From contig NZ_JAJNKB010000002.1 of the NCBI RefSeq assembly GCF_021533195.1, positions 496,001 through 560,000 on the forward strand: DNA of 64,000 nucleotides, given 5' to 3'. Shown here in pieces: positions 1 to 9,219 of the stretch. The notes under the pieces are model-generated. The model was not told the origin of the DNA. It worked only from the letters and a program-made list of their open reading frames with translations, and ran no database searches. The stretch comes from Portibacter marinus. GTDB taxonomy: Bacteria; Bacteroidota; Bacteroidia; Chitinophagales; Saprospiraceae. The position numbers were made by a program, and so were the translations under genes. The number at the start of each line of letters is the position of its first letter. Position 1 is the stretch's first letter.

Positions 1-758
1 GTTACTCCTGCTTGTGTATTATTGACTGCTGATTCTGCAGATTGAGCACTTACCGTCACTTCATCCAAAATAACCGCACCTTTTTCCATAGTCAATTGCA
101 AGGTACCACTACTTAATACCCGCGTCGTAAGGTTAAGATCTTCATAGCCTACATATGAGATATTCAGAAAATGAACACCAGCCGGAACTTCAACTTCGAA
201 ATTACCATCAATGTCGGTGATGGTTTTGATATCAGTATTTTGCACGATGACTGTGGCACCAATGACTCCTTCTTCATTTTCCGCATCAAGAATGGTTCCG
301 GTAACCGTTGCCATTCCGTCACCCTTTAATTCATCCAAACTGCCGATAACGATGTTTTCTTCCTTTTCTGATGCTTTACTGGCTTCTTCTCTGGCCTCGT
401 AATAATTGACAGACAAAGTTTGATTGATGACTGTTCTCGGGATAATGATGACAGATCCCTCTCCATATTCCAAGAATCCTAATCTGGTGGTTTCTAAAAT
501 ATCTGACAAAATGCTTTCAGCAGTTCTATCGTCGCTTTGTATGCTGACCAATTGATCATCCACATCATCTTTCTTATAGTAAAAGTCAACTTTCAATTGT
601 TGACCTAAATCATCTAAGACCTTACTCAATTGCTCACCGGAATAATTAACATCTACAATTTTTCCAAGGACAGAATCCTGGGAAAAACCTTGAATATAAA
701 AGAGAATGGATAAGCTCAACGTAAGAAAAAGAAGTGGGAGTTTTTGCTTTATTTTCAT
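1..758 (-). CDS. TonB-dependent receptor, N-terminal part (cut by window edge)
   Basis: Reading the minus strand from the ATG at 758-756 gives about 252 residues that run off the left edge without a stop. The start is a clear signal peptide (MKIKQKLPLLFL..., ending near FSQ, about residue 27). It is followed by a secretin/TonB short N-terminal (STN) domain at about residues 33-110, then a carboxypeptidase-regulatory-like beta-sandwich at about 150-240 (motifs GTILDAE, GATVIV, TDIDGNF, SYVGYED). It ends in ILDEVTVSAQ, the usual link to the TonB plug. In Bacteroidota an STN domain on a SusC-like receptor usually implies signalling to a FecR/ECF sigma pair, but no such pair is visible here. The barrel lies outside the window, so the substrate cannot be judged. 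Confidence 0.85.
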   Translation of the reverse strand, partial: MKIKQKLPLLFLTLSLSILFYIQGFSQDSVLGKIVDVNYSGEQLSKVLDDLGQQLKVDFYYKKDDVDDQLVSIQSDDRTAESILSDILETTRLGFLEYGEGSVIIIPRTVINQTLSVNYYEAREEASKASEKEENIVIGSLDELKGDGMATVTGTILDAENEEGVIGATVIVQNTDIKTITDIDGNFEVEVPAGVHFLNISYVGYEDLNLTTRVLSSGTLQLTMEKGAVILDEVTVSAQSAESAVNNTQAGV

Positions 759-1031
759 GTGAGGTGATAGTAAAGTATACGTAGTGAAATGTAAAAAGCC
801 CAAATTTAGGCGTATTCTTGAATTATCAAGAATTAAGGAGGCAAAATTCTTGAGAACACTGAAAAATTTAAGTCCATTAAAACTGATTAATGCAGCTGGC
901 AAGAAGCTTGAAGTTCGTGTATCTAGAGCTTCTTATACCAGTCGTTTGCTTAAAGAACATTGTTCAGTATATTTGCACTGCACAAAAATACTATTCCAAT
1001 TAAATGTGTGACAAAGACTAAAGGCGAAACT

Positions 1032-4000
1032 ATGATCATTTTGAGAATTCTAACTTTGCTATTGTGTATTGCCATAGTCAATGGCTGCACGAGCAGTAAG
1101 TCAATAGAGGAGCGTAAATCAAGCTTTCAAGATGAACCCATTTTTGAATGGGTTTCAGACTCGGTCAGTGGAATCGATTTTGCCAATGAGCTCAATCATG
1201 ACGTTTCCACGAAAGCCAATCTTTTTGACTTTGACTACTTCTATAATGGAGCTGGAGTGGGAGTCGCAGATTTGAATAACGATGGACTGGATGACATCTT
1301 TTTTTGTGGTAATCAAGTAAATAACAGGCTTTATCTTAATAAAGGTGATCTCCAGTTTGAAGACATTTCTGAAAGTGCGAACATCAATGTCGGAAAGTAC
1401 TGGTCTAATGGTGTAACTTTTGCCGATGTCAATGAAGATGGCTGGCTAGATATATATGTGTCGCAAGGTGGTCCGCACAAAGATACAGAGCGACAGAACT
1501 TGCTCTTCATTAACAATCAAGACCTTACGTTTACTGAAGTATCATCAAAGTATGGGCTAAATGACACGGGATTGAGTACCCAGTCGGCATTCTTTGATTA
1601 CGATAATGACGGTGATTTAGATTGCATCGTCATGAATGAATCAGAATTGTATGGTATGGATCCCATCAAGTTTCATCAGATTTTATTGACCAACAAAAAC
1701 TTGCTTCTTAAAAACTCCAGTCATCTCTATGAACAGGTGGACGGTAAGTTCATTGATGTAACTGAAGCAGCAGGATTATTGAGACCATCTTTTGGTTTAG
1801 GATTAGTGGTCAGTGATATAAATGAAGATGGTTGGTTAGACATCTACATCGCGAATGATTATTACATTCCTGATTTCATGCTCATTAATCAGAAAAACAA
1901 ACGCTTTTTAGATGAAATAAAATCAAGAACTACACAGTTGTCCTTTTTCGGAATGGGGGCAGATATTGCTGATATTAATAATGACCAACATCAAGATATA
2001 TTTGTACTGGACATGGCAAGCCAGGATCATGTCAGATCCAAAACGCTCATGGCGTCGATGAATACAGATAATTTTGATCTGCTTACAAAATCTTTGGAAT
2101 TTCCTCATCAGTATATGTTTAATTCTTTACAGCTAAATCTAGGGAACAATCGGTTTAGGAATATTGCCCATCTCATTGATGCTGCTAAAACAGATTGGAG
2201 CTGGTCTGTCCTAATGGAAGATTTTAATGATGATGGACTTAAAGACATTTTTATCACCAATGGTTACCGCCGATACGCACTGGACAATGATTTTAAAAAC
2301 AAAGTGATGAAAACGCAAATGGAATATGATCAAAAAGTTCCATTAAATGTAAAGGCCAGCTTGTATGATGAAATGCCGAGCGAACGATTGTCTAACTTAT
2401 TTTATGTCAATGGCAACAATTACAAATTCAGGGAATCTGCTGGTTTTCATCAATTGGCACAGCCCTCCTTTTCAAATGGAGCAGCAATTTCTGACTTAGA
2501 TGGTGATGGAGATCTGGATGTCGTTGTGAATAATATAGATCAAAAGGCCTTTCTGTATAAAAATCTAAGCCGGGAACAGAATCGAAATCACTATTTAAAG
2601 ATCCGCACTGAAGGCAATCTCTCTGAAGCCTTTCCGAAGATTTTTGTATACCACGCTGAGCAGGAACAAATGTTCGAAAGCAAAAGAGTGAGGGGATACT
2701 TTTCTTCTGTTTCTCAGGATGCTCATTTTGGTTTAGGTGCTTCATCTATGTTAGATTCTGTTATTGTTCAATGGCCTTCAGGAAAAGTAGAAAAGCGATA
2801 TAATGTAAAATCAAATCAAATGCTCACTTTTCATGAATCTCAGGCTGGAATTAATAACTGGGATCGCCAAGAGCAAAAACAATTCCTGGATCAGGTTTCT
2901 ATCGGTACATTAAAGCTATTTTACAAGCATAATGAAAACCCTTATAATGATTTTGAGAAGGAAATTTTGTTGCCTTACAAACAATCTGGTTTGGGCCCTT
3001 TCATTTCCACTTATGTTGATGGAGAAAATGATATGCTTTATGTGGGTGGAGCCAGAGGTCAGGCAGGAAAAGTATTCAAATGGAATGGAGAGAAGTTTGA
3101 AAATATATTATCTGAGGACTTTGAAATCGATATCAATTACGAAGATATGCAGGCTGCTTTTTTAGATATAGATGGAGATGGAGATCAAGACCTTTACATT
3201 GCTAGTGGTGGAAATAGTTTGGAGAGTGAAAATGAGTGGTACGAGGATCGGGTTTACATTTACAATGGTTCTACTTTCGTAAGAGACAGATCTATATTGC
3301 CTAATGCATTAAGAGTCAGTGGGAAGAGTGTCACCACCTTAGATTTTGATCAGGATGGCGATCAGGATGTCATCTTAGGAAACAGAATCATTCCTCAATC
3401 TTATCCATTGGCCGGAGGAAATCAAATTCTTGAAAACAGAGAAGGAATCTTGATAGATGTGACCAATGAGGTAGCGCCTGAATTTCAGACATTTGGAATT
3501 ACAAACAAGGTCATCACATCTGACTTTAATAGTGACGGGCGAATGGATCTCATGGCTGTAGGTGAATGGACCAATATTGGAATGTTTGAGAATAATGGCA
3601 GTGGCTTTCAAAATGTAACTGAACGATATGAATTAGAGGACTTGTATGGTTTGTGGTTTGAAATAGAGGAAGCAGACATCAATGCGGATGGTTATCCTGA
3701 CTACATCTTAGGTAATATTGGTCTCAATACAAAATTTGGCGCAAGCGAGGATAAGCCTTTTAAAATGTTCGCTCATGATTTTGATACCAATGGTACTTTA
3801 GATATTGTACTCAGTAAAAAGTATAAGGATGAGTATGTGCCTGTGCGAGGTAGGGAATGTTCAAGCCAACAAATGCCATTCATTTCTGAGAAATTTGAAA
3901 CATATCAGGCTTTTGCCAATGCGAGTATCTACGATATTTTTGCAGAAGAGTTAGATAGTTCTTTGGAATACAAAGCTGTTACATTTGCTAGTATGGCGCT

Positions 4001-4355
4001 TATCAATGATACCAAAGGGTCGTTTACAAAAATGGATTTGCCAATAGAAGCTCAATTTTTCCCGTTATTGGATTGTGAAGTATCAGATTATAACAATGAT
4101 GGCGCGTTAGAAATTTTTGTTGTTGGCAATATCTATGATACAGAAGTCGAAACACCTCGTTGGGATGGCGGAACTGGAACGCTTGTTTACTCATGTGGTA
4201 GTGAGAAAGAGTTGAAACTATGTGCTAAGACTCTACAGATGAAGGGTAATATTAAAGACTTGGAATTGTTTAAAAGTAAGGGTGGGAGCACTTATATTAT
4301 AGCTGCCAGGAACAGTGATTTAATGTCAGTATATGAATTGAGGAACGATTATTGA
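1032..4355 (+). CDS. FG-GAP/VCBS repeat lipoprotein with ASPIC/UnbV domain
   Basis: This is a 1107-residue surface or periplasmic lipoprotein. The ATG at 1032 is preferred over an upstream in-frame codon because it begins directly with a lipoprotein signal peptide, with lipobox VNGC and Cys19. About thirteen calcium-binding FG-GAP/VCBS loops of the form DxNxDGxxD are spread along it (for example DLNNDGLDD, DVNEDGWLD, DLDGDGDLD, DIDGDGDQD, DINADGYPD), which predicts beta-propeller folds. In the middle, at about residues 520-600, is an ASPIC/UnbV (CRTAC1-type) domain with the signature HFGLG and VQWPSG. Proteins of this build are common near TonB receptors in Bacteroidota and are thought to act in binding or handling substrates at the surface; the exact role is unknown. 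It diverges from the receptor at 1-758 across about 270 bases that hold no convincing gene. Confidence 0.85.
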   Translation: MIILRILTLLLCIAIVNGCTSSKSIEERKSSFQDEPIFEWVSDSVSGIDFANELNHDVSTKANLFDFDYFYNGAGVGVADLNNDGLDDIFFCGNQVNNRLYLNKGDLQFEDISESANINVGKYWSNGVTFADVNEDGWLDIYVSQGGPHKDTERQNLLFINNQDLTFTEVSSKYGLNDTGLSTQSAFFDYDNDGDLDCIVMNESELYGMDPIKFHQILLTNKNLLLKNSSHLYEQVDGKFIDVTEAAGLLRPSFGLGLVVSDINEDGWLDIYIANDYYIPDFMLINQKNKRFLDEIKSRTTQLSFFGMGADIADINNDQHQDIFVLDMASQDHVRSKTLMASMNTDNFDLLTKSLEFPHQYMFNSLQLNLGNNRFRNIAHLIDAAKTDWSWSVLMEDFNDDGLKDIFITNGYRRYALDNDFKNKVMKTQMEYDQKVPLNVKASLYDEMPSERLSNLFYVNGNNYKFRESAGFHQLAQPSFSNGAAISDLDGDGDLDVVVNNIDQKAFLYKNLSREQNRNHYLKIRTEGNLSEAFPKIFVYHAEQEQMFESKRVRGYFSSVSQDAHFGLGASSMLDSVIVQWPSGKVEKRYNVKSNQMLTFHESQAGINNWDRQEQKQFLDQVSIGTLKLFYKHNENPYNDFEKEILLPYKQSGLGPFISTYVDGENDMLYVGGARGQAGKVFKWNGEKFENILSEDFEIDINYEDMQAAFLDIDGDGDQDLYIASGGNSLESENEWYEDRVYIYNGSTFVRDRSILPNALRVSGKSVTTLDFDQDGDQDVILGNRIIPQSYPLAGGNQILENREGILIDVTNEVAPEFQTFGITNKVITSDFNSDGRMDLMAVGEWTNIGMFENNGSGFQNVTERYELEDLYGLWFEIEEADINADGYPDYILGNIGLNTKFGASEDKPFKMFAHDFDTNGTLDIVLSKKYKDEYVPVRGRECSSQQMPFISEKFETYQAFANASIYDIFAEELDSSLEYKAVTFASMALINDTKGSFTKMDLPIEAQFFPLLDCEVSDYNNDGALEIFVVGNIYDTEVETPRWDGGTGTLVYSCGSEKELKLCAKTLQMKGNIKDLELFKSKGGSTYIIAARNSDLMSVYELRNDY

Positions 4356-4404
4356 CCCTGAATAGGTTGGATTTCATCTATTAAAAAACCTAAATCTAGT
4401 AAAC

Positions 4405-5283
4405 ATGCAGGATAACGTTTTGATTGATAAGTATGAAAACCATCTTCGTTATGAAAAACGATATTCGAAGCACACCATCACTGCTTACATTAACGACATT
4501 AATGGTTTTTTAAGTCATTTTGGGAGTGGCGACTTAATGGAGGTAACCCATCAAAGTATTCGTTCCTGGATGGTGCATTTAATTACCGAAAGCTACGAGC
4601 CTAAATCCATTAATCGCAAACTATCTTCGCTCAAATCATTTTTCAAGTTTTTAAAGAAAATAGGACTATTGCAACGTAATCCGGCAGCAAAGATTTCCTC
4701 TATGAAAGTAGGTAAAAAGTTGCCAAAATATTTGGAGGAGAAACAAGCCAGCGCACTTCTGGAACAAGATACATCTGATGCTTACAAAGATCTTCTCGAC
4801 CAACTAATAGTTGAAGTAAGCTACACATGTGGACTTAGAAGATCTGAATGCATTGCTCTTTTATCATCTGATATCTCATCGGACAGTATTAAAGTGACGG
4901 GAAAGGGTAACAAAGAAAGACTGATTCCAATTAGTCAATCGCTATATCAAAAAATGCAGAAATTTGAGTCCTGTAAAGAGGAATATGATGTGATACCTAA
5001 CGGACATTTTTTTCAATTGCCGAGTGGTAAAAAGCTCTATCCGAAATATATTTACAATGTGGTAAAACGCAAAATTGGTCAAGTTAGTAGCCTGGATAAA
5101 AGGAGTCCACATGTTCTGAGGCACAGTTTTGCCACACATCTCGTTAACCATGGCGCAGATTTAAATGCGGTCAAATCCTTGCTGGGTCACTCGAGTCTTG
5201 CAGCTACGCAGGTGTATACTCACACTTCCATAGAGCGACTTAAGGATGTCTATAAGAAGGCGCATCCCAAGGCTGAAAAGTGA
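4405..5283 (+). CDS. xerC: Tyrosine recombinase, XerC/XerD type
   Basis: This 292-residue protein has the length and two-domain form of chromosome-dimer-resolving Xer recombinases. It has an N-terminal core-binding (SAM-like) domain at about residues 5-90 and a catalytic domain at about 105-285. The active-site residues are visible: Arg in CGLRRSE, Lys in GKGNKER, His and Arg in HVLRHSFATHL, the second His in LLGHSS and the tyrosine in QVYTH. It starts 49 bases after the FG-GAP gene and sits 38 bases before hpf, next to the tRNA-tuf cluster. That housekeeping position argues for Xer rather than a phage or integron integrase. XerC and XerD cannot be told apart with certainty from this sequence. 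Confidence 0.88.
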   Translation: MQDNVLIDKYENHLRYEKRYSKHTITAYINDINGFLSHFGSGDLMEVTHQSIRSWMVHLITESYEPKSINRKLSSLKSFFKFLKKIGLLQRNPAAKISSMKVGKKLPKYLEEKQASALLEQDTSDAYKDLLDQLIVEVSYTCGLRRSECIALLSSDISSDSIKVTGKGNKERLIPISQSLYQKMQKFESCKEEYDVIPNGHFFQLPSGKKLYPKYIYNVVKRKIGQVSSLDKRSPHVLRHSFATHLVNHGADLNAVKSLLGHSSLAATQVYTHTSIERLKDVYKKAHPKAEK

Positions 5284-5321
5284 GGTTTTTTATGTAACTT
5301 GGTATTCAAACAAACCAATAT

Positions 5322-5633
5322 ATGAATATCACTTTTCAATCCCTTCATTTTACAGCTGATCAGAAGCTGAAAGACTATATTACCGCAAAAATCGAAAAGC
5401 TTCAAAAGTTCAATGAGCTTATTATGGACGCGAAGGTAACGATGAAACTAGAAAATAGCGGGCAGGTAAAGGATAAGATTGTAGAAATAGTCATCCATAT
5501 ACCTGGAGAGACTTTTATTTGTGTCGAAGAAAGTAAGACCTTTGAATCTTCTGCGGATAAAGCAGTGGATGCTTTAAAGAGACAGATCAAAAGACATAAG
5601 GAAAAAAAGTTGGTTCGAAAAAGATCTCATTGA
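5322..5633 (+). CDS. hpf: Ribosome hibernation-promoting factor, short form
   Basis: This 103-residue protein matches the HPF/RaiA (YfiA) fold. It opens with MNITFQSLHF, has the helix around DYITAKIEKLQKF, and the conserved stretch TFICVEESKTFESSADKAVD, followed by a basic C-terminus (KRQIKRHKEKK). It binds in the 30S decoding channel and silences ribosomes in stationary phase. It lacks the C-terminal dimerisation domain of long HPF, so it is the short form. It lies between xerC and the tRNA-tuf operon, an arrangement seen in many Bacteroidota. Confidence 0.9.
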   Translation: MNITFQSLHFTADQKLKDYITAKIEKLQKFNELIMDAKVTMKLENSGQVKDKIVEIVIHIPGETFICVEESKTFESSADKAVDALKRQIKRHKEKKLVRKRSH

Positions 5634-5754
5634 TTTGAAGGAATTTCAATGTCATTCACTTTCCACTGAGCAAGAATATTAGTGTTTTCAGTAGATGAAC
5701 ACTTTTCGATCGGAATAGGGGAAATATTTAAAATAGACAGAAAAAAATAATATT

Positions 5755-5790
5755 TAATATTTCCTTTTTCTTAAAAATCTTCTATTTTTG
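5755..5790 (+). promoter_or_regulatory. Probable promoter of the tRNA-tuf cluster
   Basis: TATTTTTG at 5783-5790 fits the Bacteroidota sigma-A -7 consensus TAnnTTTG and lies about 48 bases before the first tRNA, in a very AT-rich stretch. A clean -33 TTTG was not seen. Confidence 0.45.
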
Positions 5791-5837
5791 CAGTCGCTTT
5801 CAAGAAAATGTTCCTAAAAAGCATAAAATTTTGATAT

Positions 5838-5911
5838 GCCGATGTAGCTCAGTTGGCCAGAGCAGCTGATTTGTAATCAGCGGGTCGGGGGTTCGAATCC
5901 CTCCATCGGCT
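5838..5911 (+). tRNA. tRNA-Thr (anticodon TGT)
   Basis: This is a 74-nt cloverleaf. The acceptor GCCGATG pairs with CATCGGC, the D-arm is GTAGCTCAGTTGG, the anticodon loop TTTGTAA gives TGT, and the T-arm contains GGTTCGAATCC. The discriminator base is T and CCA is not encoded. It is the first of four clustered tRNAs in front of tuf. Confidence 0.95.
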
Positions 5912-5955
5912 CATTATTTTAGGGGTATCATAGATGCTCAAAGAAGAGAGAAGGA

Positions 5956-6038
5956 GGGGGTGCGCCGGAGTTGGAGAGCCGGGCTGGACTGTAAATCCAG
6001 TGACTACGTCTGAATAGGTTCGATTCCTATCACCCCCA
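5956..6038 (+). tRNA. tRNA-Tyr (anticodon GTA)
   Basis: This is an 83-nt class II tRNA. The acceptor GGGGGTG pairs with CACCCCC, the anticodon stem-loop GGACTGTAAATCC gives GTA, and a long variable arm precedes GGTTCGATTCC. The discriminator is A and CCA is not encoded. Confidence 0.95.
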
Positions 6039-6065
6039 CATTGACAAGAAAGATTAAATATTCAG

Positions 6066-6138
6066 GCGGGAGTAGCTCAGTTGGTAGAGCATCAGCCTTC
6101 CAAGCTGAGGGTCGCGGGTTCGAGTCTCGTCTCCCGCT
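6066..6138 (+). tRNA. tRNA-Gly (anticodon TCC)
   Basis: This is a 73-nt cloverleaf with acceptor GCGGGAG/CTCCCGC, anticodon loop CTTCCAA (TCC) and T-loop GGTTCGAGTC. The discriminator is T and CCA is not encoded. Confidence 0.95.
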
Positions 6139-6153
6139 CTAATTTAATTTTAC

Positions 6154-6161
6154 TATCTTTG
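6154..6161 (+). promoter_or_regulatory. Probable internal promoter before tRNA-Thr(GGT)-tuf
   Basis: TATCTTTG is an exact match to TAnnTTTG. It lies between tRNA-Gly and the next tRNA-Thr, about 47 bases upstream of it, and could give tuf its own transcription start. Confidence 0.45.
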
Positions 6162-6207
6162 CGGACTTTAATGCAAGAGTGTTCTCTCTTTACTTGAAAA
6201 GTGTTTT

Positions 6208-6279
<72 letters not shown>

Positions 6280-6337
6280 CTGAATTTATATATTATTATT
6301 AATTAACTAAAGTACATTTAAAAAAAAACTTTGACCG

Positions 6338-7534
6338 ATGGCTAAAGAAACTTTTGAACGGAATAAACCGCACTTGAATGTGGGTACAATCGGTCACGTA
6401 GACCACGGTAAGACTACATTGACCGCTGCTATCACTTACGTGCTTTCTAAAGATGGTCTTGCTGCAAAGCAGGATTATGATTCTATCGATGCTGCTCCAG
6501 AAGAAAAAGAGAGAGGTATCACGATTAATACTGCACACGTGGAGTATGAAACAGCTAACAGACACTATGCACATGTTGACTGTCCAGGTCACGCCGACTA
6601 CGTGAAAAACATGGTTACGGGTGCTGCTCAGATGGATGGTGCAATTCTTGTAGTTGCTGCTACTGATGGTCCTATGCCACAAACCAGAGAACACATCCTA
6701 CTTGCAAGACAGGTTGGTGTACCTCAGATCGTTGTTTTTATGAACAAGGTTGACCTTGTAGACGATGAGGAAATGTTAGAACTGGTAGAAATGGAAGTTA
6801 GAGAGCTACTAGACCAGTATGAATTTGATGGTGACGGCATTTCTGTTATCCAGGGTTCAGCTCTTAAAGCTTTAGAAGATGATGAAGCAGGTACGGAAGC
6901 AATTAAGAAATTAATGGCTGCTGTTGACGCCGACATTCCTGAGCCAGAAAGATTGGTTGATCAGCCTTTCCTTATGCCAGTAGAAGACGTATTCTCTATT
7001 ACAGGTAGAGGAACTGTTGCAACAGGTAGAATCGAAAGAGGAGTAATCAATACTGGAGATCAGGTTCAGATCATCGGTATGATGAAAGAAGGTGAAAAGC
7101 CACTTACATCTACGGTGACAGGAGTTGAGATGTTTAGAAAAATACTTACCAGAGGAGAAGCAGGTGATAATGCCGGACTTCTTTTAAGAGGTATTGAAAA
7201 GAACGATATTAAGAGAGGACAGGTAATCTGTGCTCCGGGTTCTGTAAATCCACACAAGAAATTTAAGTGTGAGGTTTATGTACTTGGAAAAGATGAAGGT
7301 GGAAGACACACTCCTTTCTTTAATGGATATAGACCTCAGTTTTACTTCAGAACCACTGACGTAACTGGAGATTGTAAATTACCTGATGGTGTTGAAATGG
7401 TGATGCCTGGTGATAACGTTACACTAGAAGTTGAGTTGATCAACACTATTGCGATGGAGAAAGGGTTGAGATTTGCAATCAGAGAAGGTGGAAGAACAGT
7501 TGGTGCTGGTCAGGTGACTGAGATTATAGAATAG
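6338..7534 (+). CDS. tuf: Elongation factor Tu
   Basis: This 398-residue GTPase delivers aminoacyl-tRNA to the ribosomal A site. The GTP motifs are complete: [10 protein letters not shown] (P-loop), RGITI (switch I), DCPGHADYV (switch II), NKVDLVD and a following GSALKAL. Domains 2 and 3 follow, with [13 protein letters not shown] and the C-terminal [18 protein letters not shown]. Length and sequence are those of a normal bacterial EF-Tu. It follows the four-tRNA cluster, and a terminator sits about 30 bases after its stop. Confidence 0.98.
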   Translation: MAKETFERNKPHLNVGTIGHVDHGKTTLTAAITYVLSKDGLAAKQDYDSIDAAPEEKERGITINTAHVEYETANRHYAHVDCPGHADYVKNMVTGAAQMDGAILVVAATDGPMPQTREHILLARQVGVPQIVVFMNKVDLVDDEEMLELVEMEVRELLDQYEFDGDGISVIQGSALKALEDDEAGTEAIKKLMAAVDADIPEPERLVDQPFLMPVEDVFSITGRGTVATGRIERGVINTGDQVQIIGMMKEGEKPLTSTVTGVEMFRKILTRGEAGDNAGLLLRGIEKNDIKRGQVICAPGSVNPHKKFKCEVYVLGKDEGGRHTPFFNGYRPQFYFRTTDVTGDCKLPDGVEMVMPGDNVTLEVELINTIAMEKGLRFAIREGGRTVGAGQVTEIIE

Positions 7535-7565
7535 TAATATTCTGAAAAATACATTTTATTGCGAT

Positions 7566-7596
7566 AATTAAGCATCCATTTGGGTGCTTAATTTTT
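7566..7596 (+). terminator. Rho-independent terminator of tuf
   Basis: A 12-bp stem (AATTAAGCATCC with GGGTGCTTAATT, one G-T pair) closes a 4-nt loop and runs into five T residues. It separates tuf from tRNA-Trp and the secE operon. Confidence 0.85.
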
Positions 7597-7666
7597 CGCA
7601 TTTGAAAAGTAGGTATGTCACTGGGTTGGTTATAAAATTAAACTTTATGGCTACAAATGACAGAAT

Positions 7667-7739
<73 letters not shown>

Positions 7740-7897
7740 CAATTTGGGAGGAAAAACTCTCACCATTTAGAAGGACTGGAAGTCAGTTCTCAATATTAGA
7801 AATTAAAAAATGATTTCTAATTTAATTTTAATAGATGTTCAATTTTATAACAAGAAAAGTCTTGTTTACGAGATTGAAGACCTGAAAATGAAAAAAA

Positions 7898-8095
7898 ATG
7901 AATGGTTTAGTATTATATGTAAAAGAAAGTTACAATGAACTTGTACATAAAGTGACCTGGCCTTCATGGCCAAGTTTGTTAAGCAGTACTCGACTGGTCC
8001 TCGTAGCTTCAGTTATCATTGCACTAATCATTTTTGTTATGGATCTAATATTCAATGGGGTGCTTCTTCAGAATCTTTACAAAGTTAAGTTTTAA
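7898..8095 (+). CDS. secE: Preprotein translocase subunit SecE
   Basis: This 65-residue single-span protein has the SecE signature: a short amphipathic N-terminus with YNELVHKVTWPSW, then one membrane helix (about residues 30-52). It is a structural part of the SecYEG channel. It lies between tRNA-Trp and nusG, 9 bases before the latter. Upstream, at 7849-7866, a 7-bp hairpin (AACAAGA/TCTTGTT) lies about 30 bases before the start; its role is unknown. Confidence 0.95.
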   Translation: MNGLVLYVKESYNELVHKVTWPSWPSLLSSTRLVLVASVIIALIIFVMDLIFNGVLLQNLYKVKF

Positions 8096-8104
8096 CCGTA
8101 ACCC

Positions 8105-8653
8105 ATGGATGATAACAGAAAATGGTACTCTCTCCGAGTAATTAGTGGAAAAGAGCGCAAGATAAAAGAGAGAATTGAATTAGAAATACAAAGAAATAAG
8201 TGGTCAGACTTTGTTACTCAGGTTTTGGTGCCCTCTGAAAAGGTGTACAAGATTAGAAATGGTAAGAAAGTCATTCTGGAAAGAAATATACTTCCGGGTT
8301 ACATATTACTGGAAGCCGATCCAAAAAAATTATCGGGAGAAATCATTACCACCATTGCTAATATGCCGAATGTGATTCACTTCCTGGGGAAGAACAGTCC
8401 CATTCCTATGCAGCCTTCCGAAGCTAATCGAATGCTGGGTCGAGTGGATGATTCACAGGATCTGGGAGAGGCAATGATTGAACCTTATTTGGAAGGAGAG
8501 ACCATTAAGATTATAGATGGGCCTTTCAAGGATTTCGTTGGAGACATCAAAGAAGTAAATGAAGAGAAGAAGAAGCTTACTGTAATTGTAAAAATCTTCG
8601 GAAGAGGAACAGAAGTGGAACTGAACTTCATGCAAGTAGAAAAACAATCATAA
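8105..8653 (+). CDS. nusG: Transcription termination/antitermination factor NusG
   Basis: This 182-residue protein has the NGN domain at about residues 1-110 (KWYSLRVISGKERKIKERIE, then LPGYILLE) and a KOW domain at about 125-180 (IIDGPFKDFVGDIKEVNEEK). NusG binds RNA polymerase and couples it to Rho or the ribosome. It follows secE by 9 bases and precedes rplK, the standard order. Confidence 0.97.
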   Translation: MDDNRKWYSLRVISGKERKIKERIELEIQRNKWSDFVTQVLVPSEKVYKIRNGKKVILERNILPGYILLEADPKKLSGEIITTIANMPNVIHFLGKNSPIPMQPSEANRMLGRVDDSQDLGEAMIEPYLEGETIKIIDGPFKDFVGDIKEVNEEKKKLTVIVKIFGRGTEVELNFMQVEKQS

Positions 8654-8709
8654 TGAATGTTGATCTGATGATCAGCCGAATTATAAAAGAGTAAAATAAT
8701 AGTTCAAAA

Positions 8710-9153
8710 ATGGCTAAAGAGATTGAAGGCTTTATAAAACTCCAGGTTAAAGGAGGGGCAGCGAACCCTTCACCACCAGTTGGACCTGCATTAGGTGCTA
8801 AGGGTGTTAACATTATGGAGTTTTGTAAACGATTTAATGCTAAGACGCAGGATCAAGCCGGTAAATTACTACCAGTTGTCATTACTGTATTCAAGGACAA
8901 ATCTTTCGATTTTGTTGTTAAAACACCACCTGCAGCAGTGCAGTTGATGGAAGCAGCAAAGATTAAGAAAGGCTCTCCTGAGTCAAATAGACAGAAAGTT
9001 GGTAGTGTTACCTGGGCCCAAGTTCAGGCGATAGCAGAAGACAAAATGGAGGATCTTAATGCTCACGCAGTGGAATCAGCTATGAAAATGGTTGCAGGTA
9101 CAGCGAGAAGCATGGGATTAAGAGTCAAAGGAACACCTCCGTGGGAAAATTAA
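8710..9153 (+). CDS. rplK: 50S ribosomal protein L11
   Basis: This 147-residue protein has the L11 hallmarks: a proline-rich N-terminal segment [15 protein letters not shown], then [15 protein letters not shown], and a C-terminal RNA-binding domain ending in RSMGLRVKG. It sits in the GTPase-associated centre of the 50S subunit. It is the first of the rplKAJL genes; a possible L1-binding hairpin lies in the gap before rplA. Confidence 0.97.
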   Translation: MAKEIEGFIKLQVKGGAANPSPPVGPALGAKGVNIMEFCKRFNAKTQDQAGKLLPVVITVFKDKSFDFVVKTPPAAVQLMEAAKIKKGSPESNRQKVGSVTWAQVQAIAEDKMEDLNAHAVESAMKMVAGTARSMGLRVKGTPPWEN

Positions 9154-9171
9154 TTAATTAACTTTTTAAAA

Positions 9172-9203
9172 CAAGGGAGTGCATACTTTGTTATGTACGT
9201 TTG
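9172..9203 (+). promoter_or_regulatory. Possible L1-binding autoregulatory hairpin between rplK and rplA
   Basis: The 66-base gap before rplA holds a 7-bp stem (GTGCATA with TATGTAC, one G-T pair) around a 6-nt loop. Below it is an asymmetric internal loop (GGGA opposite GT) and a short outer helix (CAA with TTG). Known L1 mRNA sites have a helix with an asymmetric internal loop and often GGGAGTG-like sequence, so this is a candidate. It ends about 16 bases before the rplA start. Confidence 0.3.
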
Positions 9204-9219
9204 GACCTTAGATTAAATT

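Noticed and set aside
784-1011. 75-codon plus-strand frame in the gap between the TonB receptor and the FG-GAP gene
   Set aside because: It starts with GTG right next to the divergent receptor start, has no recognisable motif and would occupy the only promoter space for both flanking genes.
2428-2745. 105-codon minus-strand frame inside the FG-GAP lipoprotein gene
   Set aside because: It is antisense to the ASPIC/UnbV region and has no independent support.
6299-6694. 131-codon minus-strand frame
   Set aside because: It is antisense to the first third of tuf, and its length follows from tuf codon usage.
7795-7821. ATTAGAAAT/ATTTCTAAT hairpin after tRNA-Trp as a terminator
   Set aside because: The stem is only A/T-rich with a 9-base loop and no clean T-run; secE lies just downstream, so termination here is unlikely.
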